Assembly (NCBI GenBank): GCA_948907985.1
Contig: CAQWMM010000029.1
Coordinates: 1-25,881 of the forward strand
From: an uncultured Bacillota bacterium
GTDB lineage: Bacteria > Bacillota > Dehalobacteriia > UBA4068 > UBA4997
Direction: 5' to 3'
DNA length: 25,881 nt
Below, piece by piece: positions 17,782 through 25,116 of the stretch (its first letter is position 1; each line of letters begins with the position of its first letter). The notes beneath the pieces were generated by a model that made no database searches, was not told the origin of the DNA, and was given only the letters and a program-made list of their open reading frames with translations. The position numbers and the translations under genes were made by a program.

Positions 17782-17927
17782 CCGGGGTTCTGCGGCGGAT
17801 TTCCTGCATCGATTTTTATTTTTATGCAGGTTTGTTGTATAACTAATAGTCGCCAAGCTCGCTTTCGGGAAAAAAGCAGCCAAATATATTGGCAAATACC
17901 CGACGCAAATTAATTCAATACTTTATT

Positions 17928-17956
17928 ATTATACATTATTATAAGCCGCAAGTCAA
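17928..17956 (-). promoter_or_regulatory. Promoter of the amino acid ABC operon
   Basis: On the reverse strand TTGACT (17956-17951) and TATAAT (17933-17928) are exactly 17 bases apart, close to the sigma-70/sigma-A ideal. The leader to the TTG start is about 200 bases. This explains most of the gene-free stretch 17724-18147; the remainder (17960-18147) holds only the terminator at 18061-18082 and AT-rich sequence. Confidence 0.75.
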
Positions 17957-18060
17957 TAAAAATATGAAAGCTTTAATTTTTGTACACAGTATAACTATGC
18001 CCCCGCTGATTGATTTTGCCCCCAAATTTTGGCTCTCCGGCCGCCCTTAACCAATGCAAA

Positions 18061-18082
18061 AGGCAGCCAAAGTTGGCTGCCT
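18061..18082 (-). terminator. Terminator after the CAP-domain protein gene
   Basis: AGGCAGCCA and TGGCTGCCT form a perfect 9-bp stem with a four-base loop; on the reverse strand it is followed by TTTGC and lies about 65 bases after the CAP gene stop. The T-tract is short, so efficiency is uncertain. Confidence 0.6.
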
Positions 18083-18147
18083 CCGCAAAAATAAAGGGAA
18101 AAAGAAATTTATTATGAGATACGAAAAATTCAATTAACAGGTTTTTA

Positions 18148-18876
18148 TTAATACTGTACAAAGAACTGCGCCCAGTACGGCGTGCCGTTGATAACGGTGT
18201 AGCCGATGCCGATGTGGGTGTAATTGCTGTTCAGAATGTTGGCGCGGTGGCCGGAGGAGTTCATCCAATCCTGCATAACCGATTTGGGGCTGCGCTGGCC
18301 GTAGGCAATGTTTTCGCCGGCGCGCCGGTAGCTGACGCCGCCCTCTTTAAGCGCAGTGAAACATTTGGTGCCGTTGGGGCGGGTGTGCGAGAAACTGCGG
18401 GCACATTCCGCCGCTCTGACCTGAGCCGCCGCCGAGGCTTTCGCGTCCAGTTTCAAGCTGCTAAGGCCCCGGGCCGCCCGCTCCTGGTTAACCAGCTGCA
18501 AAACCTGATTTACATAGCTGTCGTTGGTTGTGGTGTTGGTATCTGGTTTTTCGGTTGTGCCGGGCTTTTCGGTCGTGCCCGGTTTATCGGTTGTGCCGGG
18601 CTTTTCGGTCGTGCCCGGTTTATCGGTTGTGCCGGGCTTTTCGGTCGTGCCCGGTTTATCAGTTGTGCCCGGTTTTTCGGTAGTTCCCGGTTTGGTGGTG
18701 TTCTGTTCCGGGGTGTAGCCGATTTGTTTCATAATGCTGTCCCAAAAGCTGTTGCTGCTTTGGATGTACTGCCAAAGTTCATCCTGGGGCTGCTGCCTGC
18801 TGTCCGCGGCCAGGGCGGTGCTGCTCAGCATACCAAACAGTGCGACGGTTAAAATAATACTCCATATTTTCTTCAT
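18148..18876 (-). CDS. Secreted CAP-domain (SCP/YkwD-like) protein with KPGTT repeats
   Basis: The product is exported: the signal peptide ends 'SSTALA' (cleavage after Ala23). A short region (24-61) leads into eight six-residue repeats KPGTT(E/D) at 62-109, then a CAP domain (about 118-242) of the bacterial YkwD type: 'VLQLVNQERAARGLSSLKLD', 'CARSFSHTRPNG', 'AGENIAYGQRSPKSVMQDWMNS', 'GHRANILNSNYTHIGIGY'. The family histidines and glutamate are present, but bacterial CAP proteins have no settled activity. There is no LPXTG or membrane anchor, so it should be released or held by the N-terminal region. ATG 18876 follows GGAGAGG about 9 bases upstream. It is monocistronic by layout. 242 residues. 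Confidence 0.92.
   Translation of the reverse strand: MKKIWSIILTVALFGMLSSTALAADSRQQPQDELWQYIQSSNSFWDSIMKQIGYTPEQNTTKPGTTEKPGTTDKPGTTEKPGTTDKPGTTEKPGTTDKPGTTEKPGTTEKPDTNTTTNDSYVNQVLQLVNQERAARGLSSLKLDAKASAAAQVRAAECARSFSHTRPNGTKCFTALKEGGVSYRRAGENIAYGQRSPKSVMQDWMNSSGHRANILNSNYTHIGIGYTVINGTPYWAQFFVQY
18550..18693 (-). repeat. 18-base coding tandem repeats in the CAP protein gene
   Basis: Eight 18-base units encode KPGTT(E/D). The units alternate E and D for most of the array, so the larger period is 36 bases and adjacent 36-base copies are nearly identical in DNA, a sign of recent duplication. The repeat forms a Pro/Thr-rich, probably extended spacer. Confidence 0.92.
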
Positions 18877-18963
18877 AATCTTACCTCTCCTTTTTGTTAA
18901 GCTGGTTAACGTTGTCGACGTTGTTAACGTGTTTGATTGTTTCGTTTAGCTTAGCTTGATGTC

Positions 18964-18993
18964 ATTCTAGCACAGGGGTTGGGGGCAATGCAA
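18964..18993 (-). promoter_or_regulatory. Candidate promoter of the CAP-domain protein gene
   Basis: On the reverse strand TTGCAT (18993-18988) and TAGAAT (18969-18964) are 18 bases apart, and the -10 box is preceded by TG (extended -10). The leader of about 80 bases contains overlapping GTTAAC, AACGTT and GTCGAC palindromes at 18903-18930, which could be an operator. Confidence 0.45.
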
Positions 18994-19006
18994 TGGTAAA
19001 AAAAAA

Positions 19007-19024
19007 CAGCCCCGCCAGGGGCTG
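19007..19024 (-). terminator. Strong reverse-strand terminator without a visible gene
   Basis: CAGCCCC and GGGGCTG pair over 7 bp with a four-base loop, and on the reverse strand the stem is followed by nine T's. This is a textbook terminator, yet no reverse coding gene lies upstream of it. In the gene-free stretch 18877-19450 it joins the two hairpin and promoter elements listed nearby. Confidence 0.65.
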
Positions 19025-19141
19025 GCTATTTGGCGGCTTTTCGGCAGCTATTGCCAACAAAGGAAAATCATACGGCCAGAAAAACCGCAAGTTTGCAGCA
19101 ATTTGGGCTGTAATTATCTGTTATGAGCAAAATTCGGATAC

Positions 19142-19182
19142 AAAAATAGCCGTTCTTACGCTAATAGGCAACGGCTATTTTT
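19142..19182. terminator. Terminator-like hairpin
   Basis: AAAAATAGCCGTT and AACGGCTATTTTT form a perfect 13-bp stem with a 15-base loop. The A-rich and T-rich arms make it usable in either direction. No coding gene ends here on either strand. Confidence 0.6.
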
Positions 19183-19235
19183 TATAGTTAAATATGAGGG
19201 CTGATCGATAAACAGGTCGGCTCTTTATGTAATTT

Positions 19236-19262
19236 ATTATAAAATAAAAATGTTTATGTCAA
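19236..19262 (-). promoter_or_regulatory. Possible reverse-strand promoter of an orphan transcript
   Basis: TTGACA (19262-19257) and TATAAT (19241-19236), both perfect, face the reverse strand but are only 15 bases apart, which is short. A transcript from here would meet the hairpin at 19182-19142 after about 50-90 bases and the T9 terminator at 19007-19024 after about 220. Confidence 0.3.
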
Positions 19263-19346
19263 GCAAAATTTGTAATTAATAGAAACATATTTTTTAGCGG
19301 TATTTTAATTTAATCTAAAATATTGCAAATATATGCAGGCCAGCGG

Positions 19347-19376
19347 TTGACAAACCGGCTTAAATGGGGCTATAAT
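19347..19376 (+). promoter_or_regulatory. Promoter of the leucine biosynthesis operon
   Basis: Perfect TTGACA (19347-19352) and TATAAT (19371-19376) hexamers are 18 bases apart, leaving a leader of about 70 bases before leuA. No T-box sequence, leucine-rich leader peptide or terminator is visible between promoter and start. Confidence 0.75.
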
Positions 19377-19450
19377 ATTCTAATAACCTTAATATTTTTG
19401 ACCAAAAGTAAAATTTATATAAATTAAACGCAGAACAGGAGGAATATAGA

Positions 19451-21121
19451 TTGAAGAATTATGACCGCTACCAGCGCGGCTATTTTATGCCGCCGGTTAA
19501 TGAACTGAAATGGGCGCATAAAGAATATATTGATAAAGCGCCGGTATGGTGCAGCGTGGACTTGCGCGACGGCAACCAGAGCCTGATTGTGCCAATGAGC
19601 CTGGATGAAAAGCTGGAGTTTTTCAAATATCTGGTGAAAGTTGGCTTTAAGGAGATTGAGGTGGGTTTTCCCGCTGCCTCCGAAACCGAATATGACTTTC
19701 TGCGTACGTTGATTGAGCAGGATTTGGTGCCGGACGATGTAACCCTGCAAGTGCTGACGCAAAGCCGGGAACATATCATTGCCAAAACCTTTGAGGCGGT
19801 GCGCGGCGCAAAAAACGCCATTGTGCATTTGTATAATTCTACATCACTGGCCCAGCGCGAGCAGGTTTTTCATATGGAAAAGCCCGGCATTATTGAAATC
19901 GCCGTTGAGGGCGCCAAGCTGATGAACGAATACATCAAGGATATGCCCGGCAATATTCGTTTTGAATACTCGCCGGAGAGTTTCACCGGTACGGAAATGG
20001 AATTTGCGCTGGAAATCTGCAACGCGGTACTGGACGTGTGGCAGCCGCGCGCCGACTGGCCGGTGATTATCAATCTGCCCGCCACGGTGGAGATGAGCCT
20101 GCCCCATGTTTACGCCAGCCAGATTGAATATATGAGCGACAATCTGAAATACCGCGATAATGTGATTCTCTCTCTGCATCCGCATAACGACCGGGGCTGC
20201 GGCGTGGCCGACGCGGAACTGGGTATGCTGGCGGGGGCCGACCGCATTGAGGGCACGCTTTTTGGCAACGGCGAGCGCACCGGCAACGTGGATATTGTAA
20301 CCCTGGCGATGAACATGTTCTGCCATGGCGTTGACCCGGAACTGGACTTCAGCGATATTACCGAGATTACCAAAGTTTATGAGAAAGTAACCCGCATGCA
20401 CGTTTACGAGCGTCAGCCATACAGCGGGCGGCTGGTTTTCGCCGCTTTTTCCGGTTCGCACCAGGACGCGATTGCCAAGGGCATGAAGTGGCATGAGGAA
20501 AAACACCTGCACGGCTGGACGGTGCCTTATCTGCCGATTGATCCGCACGACGTGGGCCGCGAGTATGAATCCGACGTAATTCGGATCAACAGCCAGAGCG
20601 GCAAGGGCGGCATCGGTTATCTGATGCAGACTAAATACGGCTTTAATATGCCCCAGAAAATGCGCGAGGATTTCGGTTATGCGGTTAAGAGCGTTTCCGA
20701 TCACCTGCATAAGGAGCTTTCACACGAAGAAATTCGCGATATTTTCCTCACCCAGTATGTTAATATTGAGCATCCTATTTCTTACGGTAAATATTCGTTC
20801 AGCGATAAGGCGATTATGTACGCCGATGTGGAACTGAAGCTGCACGGCCAGACTACCCGCCTGCAAACCACCGGCAACGGCCGCTTAAACGCCGTAACCA
20901 AGGCGCTGGAGCAGCTGCTGGATAAAAAAATTCATGTGGTTACCTATGAGGAACACTCGCTGACTTCCGGTTCTACTTCGCAGGCTATTGCTTATGTCGG
21001 TTTGGAAGACCGGGATAACAACGTCTGCTGGGGCGCCGGCATTGATAACGATATTATTGACGCCTCTTTGAACGCGCTGCTGAGCGCCGCCAACCGGCTG
21101 TATGAAGTTTGGAACAAATAA
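19451..21121 (+). CDS. leuA: 2-isopropylmalate synthase (LeuA type 2)
   Basis: LeuA condenses acetyl-CoA with 2-oxoisovalerate, the first committed step to leucine. At 556 residues with 'NYDRYQRGYFMPPV' at the start it belongs to the longer type 2 (fungal/actinobacterial-like) group. The TIM-barrel active site shows 'SVDLRDGNQ' (Arg39, Asp40), 'VGFPAASETEYDF', 'EYSPESFTGTE', the metal-binding 'HPHNDRG' (His243, His245) and 'GTLFGNGERTGNVD'. The C-terminal part (about 430-556, 'TTGNGRLNAVTKALEQL') is the LeuA dimer domain that mediates leucine feedback inhibition in the family. Start TTG 19451 with AGGAGG 8 bases before it. First gene of leuA-leuC-leuD-leuB. Confidence 0.96.
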   Translation: MKNYDRYQRGYFMPPVNELKWAHKEYIDKAPVWCSVDLRDGNQSLIVPMSLDEKLEFFKYLVKVGFKEIEVGFPAASETEYDFLRTLIEQDLVPDDVTLQVLTQSREHIIAKTFEAVRGAKNAIVHLYNSTSLAQREQVFHMEKPGIIEIAVEGAKLMNEYIKDMPGNIRFEYSPESFTGTEMEFALEICNAVLDVWQPRADWPVIINLPATVEMSLPHVYASQIEYMSDNLKYRDNVILSLHPHNDRGCGVADAELGMLAGADRIEGTLFGNGERTGNVDIVTLAMNMFCHGVDPELDFSDITEITKVYEKVTRMHVYERQPYSGRLVFAAFSGSHQDAIAKGMKWHEEKHLHGWTVPYLPIDPHDVGREYESDVIRINSQSGKGGIGYLMQTKYGFNMPQKMREDFGYAVKSVSDHLHKELSHEEIRDIFLTQYVNIEHPISYGKYSFSDKAIMYADVELKLHGQTTRLQTTGNGRLNAVTKALEQLLDKKIHVVTYEEHSLTSGSTSQAIAYVGLEDRDNNVCWGAGIDNDIIDASLNALLSAANRLYEVWNK

Positions 21122-21132
21122 TAGAATTTAGA

Positions 21133-21250
21133 GGATTGTCGGAAAATATCCAGATTTGAGCGCGTCTTGAACGAAGGGAGGCGTACTAAAGGTACGTTGA
21201 CCGGCTTGAGTGAAAAGACAAACTCAAAGATGGACGCTTTATGGCAGTCC
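21133..21250 (+). ncRNA. Candidate structured leader RNA between leuA and leuC
   Basis: The 118-base segment folds by eye into a long rod. The outer helix GGATTGTC/GGCAGTCC (21133-21140 with 21243-21250) ends directly at the leuC ribosome site GAGGAGG (21251-21257). Inside, 21150-21160 pairs with 21223-21233 (9 Watson-Crick pairs around a tandem GA/GA), GTCTT (21164-21168) with AAGAC (21215-21219), and CGTAC/GTACG (21182-21196) forms an apical hairpin. A competing fold pairs GCGTCT (21162-21167) with GGACGC (21232-21237) and TTGAGT (21206-21211) with ACTCAA (21222-21227), giving a three-way junction. I do not match it to any known riboswitch or T-box. The function is inferred only. Confidence 0.5.
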
Positions 21251-21265
21251 GAGGAGGAGATAGTA

Positions 21266-22534
21266 ATGGGAATGACTATGAGCCAGAAGATTCTGGCCGC
21301 GCATTGTGGACTGGACAGCGTTAAGCCCGGTCAGCTGATTATGGCCGACCTGGATCTGTGTCTGGGCAACGATATTACCACGCCGGTGGCGATTAATGAG
21401 TTTGAAAAGGCCGGCTTTACCGAGGTTTTTAATAAAGATAAGATTGCTCTGGTGATGGATCACTTTGCGCCGAACAAGGATATTAAGGCTGCCGAGCAGT
21501 GCAAGCAGTGCCGGCAGTTTGCCGCCAAACATAACATTACGCATTATTACGACGTGGGTTGTATGGGCGTGGAGCACGCTCTGCTGCCGGAGCAGGGGCT
21601 GGTTACCGCCGGGCAGTTGGTAATCGGCGCGGATTCGCACACCTGCACCTACGGCGCGCTGGGCGCGTTTTCCACCGGCGTGGGCAGCACCGATTTGGCT
21701 GCCGGTATGGCGCGGGGCAAGGCCTGGTTTAAAGTGCCGGAGGCGATTAAATTCGTGCTGCATGGCCAAAAGAACCCCTACGTCAGCGGCAAGGATGTAA
21801 TTCTGCATATTATCGGCATTATTGGCGTGGACGGCGCGCTTTATCAGTCCATGGAGTTCAGCGGCGATGGTTTGGCCGAGCTGGCGATGGACGACCGCCT
21901 TTGTATGGCGAATATGGCGATTGAGGCCGGGGCGAAGAACGGCATTTTTGCGGTTGATGAAATTACCCTGCAATATTTGAAAGAGCGGGAAAAAATGCCG
22001 CCCGCCGTTTATCAGGCGGACGACGACGCGGAATACGCCGCGGTTTATGAGATTGATTTGGCGGCGATTCAGCCCACGGTGGCCTTGCCGCACCTGCCGG
22101 AGAACACCAAAACGGTGGCCGAGCTGGGCGATATTGCAATCGACCAGGTGGTAATCGGCTCCTGCACCAACGGCCGGCTGGCGGATATGGCGCAGGCGGC
22201 GGAGATTCTGCGCGGCCATAAGGTGGCGCCGGGCGTGCGCGTAATCATTATCCCGGCCACCCAGCAGGTTTATAAACAATGCCTGGAGCTGGGCTATCTG
22301 GCCGATTTTATTGATGCGGGCTGTGCGGTTTCCACGCCCACCTGCGGCCCCTGCCTGGGCGGTTATATGGGTATTTTGGCGGACGGCGAGCGCTGCGTGG
22401 CTACCACCAACCGTAATTTTGTGGGGCGTATGGGGCACACCGGCTCTGAGGTATATCTGGCCAGCCCGGCGGTGGCGGCGGCCAGCGCGCTGACGGGTTA
22501 TATCTGCGCGCCGGACGCAACGGCCAGAGCATAG
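21266..22534 (+). CDS. leuC: 3-isopropylmalate dehydratase large subunit
   Basis: LeuC with LeuD isomerises 2- to 3-isopropylmalate. It is an aconitase-type [4Fe-4S] enzyme; the cluster ligands are Cys300 ('GSCTNGR'), Cys360 and Cys363 ('PTCGPCLGGYMG'). Other family stretches are 'LCLGNDITTPVAI', 'VIGADSHTCTYGALGAFSTG' and 'NRNFVGRMGH'. At 422 residues it is the shorter, archaeal/clostridial-style LeuC. ATG 21266 is chosen for the GAGGAGG site 8 bases upstream; an in-frame TTG at 21167 would translate the structured leader and is rejected. The gene starts 144 bases after leuA, unlike the close spacing to leuD. Confidence 0.96.
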   Translation: MGMTMSQKILAAHCGLDSVKPGQLIMADLDLCLGNDITTPVAINEFEKAGFTEVFNKDKIALVMDHFAPNKDIKAAEQCKQCRQFAAKHNITHYYDVGCMGVEHALLPEQGLVTAGQLVIGADSHTCTYGALGAFSTGVGSTDLAAGMARGKAWFKVPEAIKFVLHGQKNPYVSGKDVILHIIGIIGVDGALYQSMEFSGDGLAELAMDDRLCMANMAIEAGAKNGIFAVDEITLQYLKEREKMPPAVYQADDDAEYAAVYEIDLAAIQPTVALPHLPENTKTVAELGDIAIDQVVIGSCTNGRLADMAQAAEILRGHKVAPGVRVIIIPATQQVYKQCLELGYLADFIDAGCAVSTPTCGPCLGGYMGILADGERCVATTNRNFVGRMGHTGSEVYLASPAVAAASALTGYICAPDATARA

Positions 22535-22546
22535 GGAGGTACTGAA

Positions 22547-23023
22547 ATGATTACTAAAGGTTTAGTGCATAAATATAAAGATAATATTGATACGGACGTG
22601 ATTATTCCGGCGCGCTATCTGAACACCGCCAATCATCAGGAGCTGGCGGCGCACTGCATGGAGGATATTGATAAAGACTTTGTGCGGCGGGTTAAGGCCG
22701 GCGACATTATGGTGGGCGGCTTCAATTTCGGCTGCGGCTCCTCGCGCGAGCATGCGCCGATTGCCATTAAGGCCTCCGGCATTGCCTGTGTGATTGCCAA
22801 AAGCTTTGCCCGCATTTTCTACCGCAATTCAATCAACGTTGGTCTGCCGATTTTGGAGTGTGCCGAAACTGACCGCATTGCCGCCGGCGACGAGCTGGAA
22901 ATCAACTTTGACAGCGGCGAGATTAAGAACCTCACCAAGGGGGAAACCTATCAGACGGAGCCGTTTCCGGAATTTATTCAGAACATTATCGCCAAGGGCG
23001 GCTTACTAAATTCGATTAAATAA
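22547..23023 (+). CDS. leuD: 3-isopropylmalate dehydratase small subunit
   Basis: The swivel-domain partner of LeuC, 158 residues. It shows 'YKDNIDTDVIIPARYLNT', 'GGFNFGCGSSREHAPIAIKA' and 'SFARIFYRNSINVGLPILE', the substrate-binding signatures of the family. GGGAGGT lies 7 bases before the ATG, 12 bases after leuC. A bipartite hairpin repeat follows its stop codon and separates it from leuB. Confidence 0.96.
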   Translation: MITKGLVHKYKDNIDTDVIIPARYLNTANHQELAAHCMEDIDKDFVRRVKAGDIMVGGFNFGCGSSREHAPIAIKASGIACVIAKSFARIFYRNSINVGLPILECAETDRIAAGDELEINFDSGEIKNLTKGETYQTEPFPEFIQNIIAKGGLLNSIK

Positions 23024-23029
23024 TGAGCG

Positions 23030-23177
23030 CCCTCTCAGTCTATTTACTTTTAGTAAATAGACAGCTCCCCCAGAGGGGGAGCCAGGTTTAAATAGTTTTC
23101 CTATGTGTGAAGCGGTTTTAAACTTGCCTCTCCCCTTGGGAGAGGTGGCATCCAGCAAAGCTGGATGACGGAGAGGG
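23030..23177 (+). repeat. Bipartite hairpin repeat (copy 3, inside the leu operon)
   Basis: Module B (23030-23084) has two perfect hairpins: GTCTATTTAC/GTAAATAGAC (10 bp) and GCTCCCCC/GGGGGAGC (8 bp). Module A (23127-23177) has CCTCTCCC/GGGAGAGG (8 bp) and ATCCAGC/GCTGGAT (7 bp) ending in GGAGAGGG. A 42-base spacer lies between. It fills the leuD-leuB gap and would be transcribed with the operon. Confidence 0.85.
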
Positions 23178-23221
23178 TTAAACGACATAGAAAAGATTAA
23201 CATAGAAAGGTTTGTGATTAT

Positions 23222-24304
23222 ATGGAAAAAAATATTGCCGTAATCCGGGGCGACGGCATCGGCCCGGAGATAGTGAACGCCACGCTGGACGTGCTGGCGG
23301 CGGTTGCCGATAAGTTCGGCCACCAGTTTAATTATACCGACGTTGATATGGGCGGCTGTTCGATTGATAAATACGGCGTGCCGCTGACGGACGAAGCGAT
23401 TGCGGCCTGCCGCGCCAGCGACAGCGTGCTGCTGGGCGCGATCGGCGGTTATAAATGGGATAAGCTGCCCGGCGATATTCGGCCGGAGCGGGGGCTGCTG
23501 GGTTTGCGCGCGGCCATGGGGCTGTATTCCAATGTGCGCCCGGCGCGGCTGTTTCCGCAGCTGGACTTCGCCTCGCCCTTAAAGCCGGAAATTGTGGCGC
23601 GGGGGATTGACCTGGTGATTGTGCGCGAGCTGATCGGCGGCGTTTACTTTGGCGAGCATACCACCGAAACCCTGCCCAACGGCGAAAAAAAGGCTACTGA
23701 TGTGATGAGCTATTCCACGCATGAGATAGAGCGGATGCTGCATATTGCTTTTAAGATGGCGCAGAAACGCCGCAACAAGGTTACAATGATCGACAAGGCT
23801 AACGTGCTGGATACCTCCAAACTGTGGCGCGAACTGGGCTATCAGATTGCCGAACAGTATCCGGACGTGGCCTATGATTATATGCTGGTGGATAATACCG
23901 CTATGCAGCTGGTTAAAGATCCCGCGCAGTTTGACGTGATTGTTACGGAAAATATGTTTGGCGACATCTTATCGGACGAGGCCAGCATGATTACCGGTTC
24001 AATCGGCATGATTCCTTCCTCCAGTTTGGGTGACAGCACCGTCGGGATGTATGAACCGATTCATGGTTCCGCGCCGGATATTGCCGGGCAGGATATTGCC
24101 AACCCGATTGGTACAATTTTGGCTGCGGCAATGATGCTGAAATATTCCTTTGATATGGATCAGGAGAGCGACGCGGTGGAGGCCGCCGTCAACGCCGTGT
24201 TGGACAAGGGGCTGCGTACCGGGGATATTATGAGCGAGGGCAAACAAAAAATTGGCTGCGCCGCTATGGGCAAAGCGGTGGCCGAGGCTGTTCTGGCCGG
24301 CTGA
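23222..24304 (+). CDS. leuB: 3-isopropylmalate dehydrogenase
   Basis: LeuB oxidises and decarboxylates 3-isopropylmalate with NAD+, giving 2-oxoisocaproate. The 360-residue protein has 'IAVIRGDGIGPEIV', 'LLGAIGGYKWD', 'RPERGLLGLR', 'VRELIGGVYFGEH', 'VTMIDKANVLDTSKLWRE', 'DNTAMQLVKDPAQFDVIVTENMFGDILSDEASM' region with the metal-binding aspartates, and 'HGSAPDIAGQDIANPIGT' of the NAD-binding site. ATG 23222 follows AGAAAGG about 11 bases upstream, just after the hairpin repeat. Length and motifs are standard. Confidence 0.97.
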   Translation: MEKNIAVIRGDGIGPEIVNATLDVLAAVADKFGHQFNYTDVDMGGCSIDKYGVPLTDEAIAACRASDSVLLGAIGGYKWDKLPGDIRPERGLLGLRAAMGLYSNVRPARLFPQLDFASPLKPEIVARGIDLVIVRELIGGVYFGEHTTETLPNGEKKATDVMSYSTHEIERMLHIAFKMAQKRRNKVTMIDKANVLDTSKLWRELGYQIAEQYPDVAYDYMLVDNTAMQLVKDPAQFDVIVTENMFGDILSDEASMITGSIGMIPSSSLGDSTVGMYEPIHGSAPDIAGQDIANPIGTILAAAMMLKYSFDMDQESDAVEAAVNAVLDKGLRTGDIMSEGKQKIGCAAMGKAVAEAVLAG

Positions 24305-24313
24305 ATTACTCTG

Positions 24314-25081
24314 ATGGCGGATTATGTGATTAAAAATTCTGACAAGCGCCCGGAAAGTCTGCTGGCAATTTTGCGGGCGGAAAAGGCCAGCGGCCTGCCT
24401 AACGGTATTTATCACAAATTGCAGGTGGAGTTTACCTATAATTCCAATCATCTTGAGGGCAGCCGTTTGACGGCGGAGCAAACCCGCTATATTTTTGAAA
24501 CCAACACCGTCAATTCAGCATCTGAAAGCCTGAATGTTGATGATATTGTGGAAACCGCCAATCATTTCCGCTGTATTGACGAGGTTATCGAGCAGGCCGA
24601 AGCGCCGCTTGACGAGCAGTTTATTCAAAAGCTGCATAAGATTTTGAAAACCTCCACCAGCGACAGCCGCAAAGAATGGTTTGCGGTGGGTGCTTATAAA
24701 AAATACCCCAATGAGGTTGGCGGCAGGCCGACAACGCCGCCGGAGCAGGTGGCCGGGGAAATGCGGCGGCTTTTGCAGGCGTATGCCGCCGCGCCCAAAA
24801 CCCTGGAGCATATTTTGGATTTTCATGTGCGTTTTGAGCGGATTCATCCCTTTGCCGACGGCAACGGCCGGGTGGGGCGTTTGTTGCTGCTGAAGGAGTG
24901 CTTGAAGTATGGCATTGTGCCGTTTATAATTTCTGATGACGCCAAACTTTTTTATTATCGCGGTTTGCAGGAGTGGGATAGGGAACCGGGCTTTTTGCGG
25001 GATACCTGTTTGAGTATGCAGGATAGATTTAAGGCCTGGCTTGATTATTTTCGGATTGATTACGCAGACTGCGACAACTGA
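24314..25081 (+). CDS. Fic-domain protein (predicted AMP/nucleotidyl transferase)
   Basis: Fic enzymes transfer AMP or related groups from nucleotides onto hydroxyl side chains of target proteins. The active-site motif is complete, HPFADGNGRVGR (His178 to Arg189). An N-terminal inhibitory motif of the form (S/T)xxxE(G/N) is seen as SNHLEG (Ser44-Gly49), so it should be a self-inhibited, class II-type Fic. The flap region lies around 'GAYKKYPNEVGG'. It starts 9 bases after leuB with no clear ribosome site, suggesting coupled translation from leuB. No separate antitoxin gene is adjacent. No function in leucine synthesis is implied; target unknown. 255 residues. Confidence 0.92.
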   Translation: MADYVIKNSDKRPESLLAILRAEKASGLPNGIYHKLQVEFTYNSNHLEGSRLTAEQTRYIFETNTVNSASESLNVDDIVETANHFRCIDEVIEQAEAPLDEQFIQKLHKILKTSTSDSRKEWFAVGAYKKYPNEVGGRPTTPPEQVAGEMRRLLQAYAAAPKTLEHILDFHVRFERIHPFADGNGRVGRLLLLKECLKYGIVPFIISDDAKLFYYRGLQEWDREPGFLRDTCLSMQDRFKAWLDYFRIDYADCDN

Positions 25082-25116
25082 TAGCCGATTTTCTGTATTT
25101 TTCAAGCCGAAAACAC

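Noticed and set aside
18550..18693. Regular repeats that might suggest a CRISPR array
   Set aside because: The units are contiguous without spacers and encode an in-frame Pro/Thr-rich repeat of a secreted protein.
18993..19187. Forward open frame of 64 codons between the CAP gene and leuA
   Set aside because: It has no ribosome site, spans two hairpin terminators and shows no protein-like composition.
19377..19450. T-box or leader-peptide attenuator before leuA
   Set aside because: The leader is only about 70 bases, with no T-box core sequence, no leucine codon run and no terminator.
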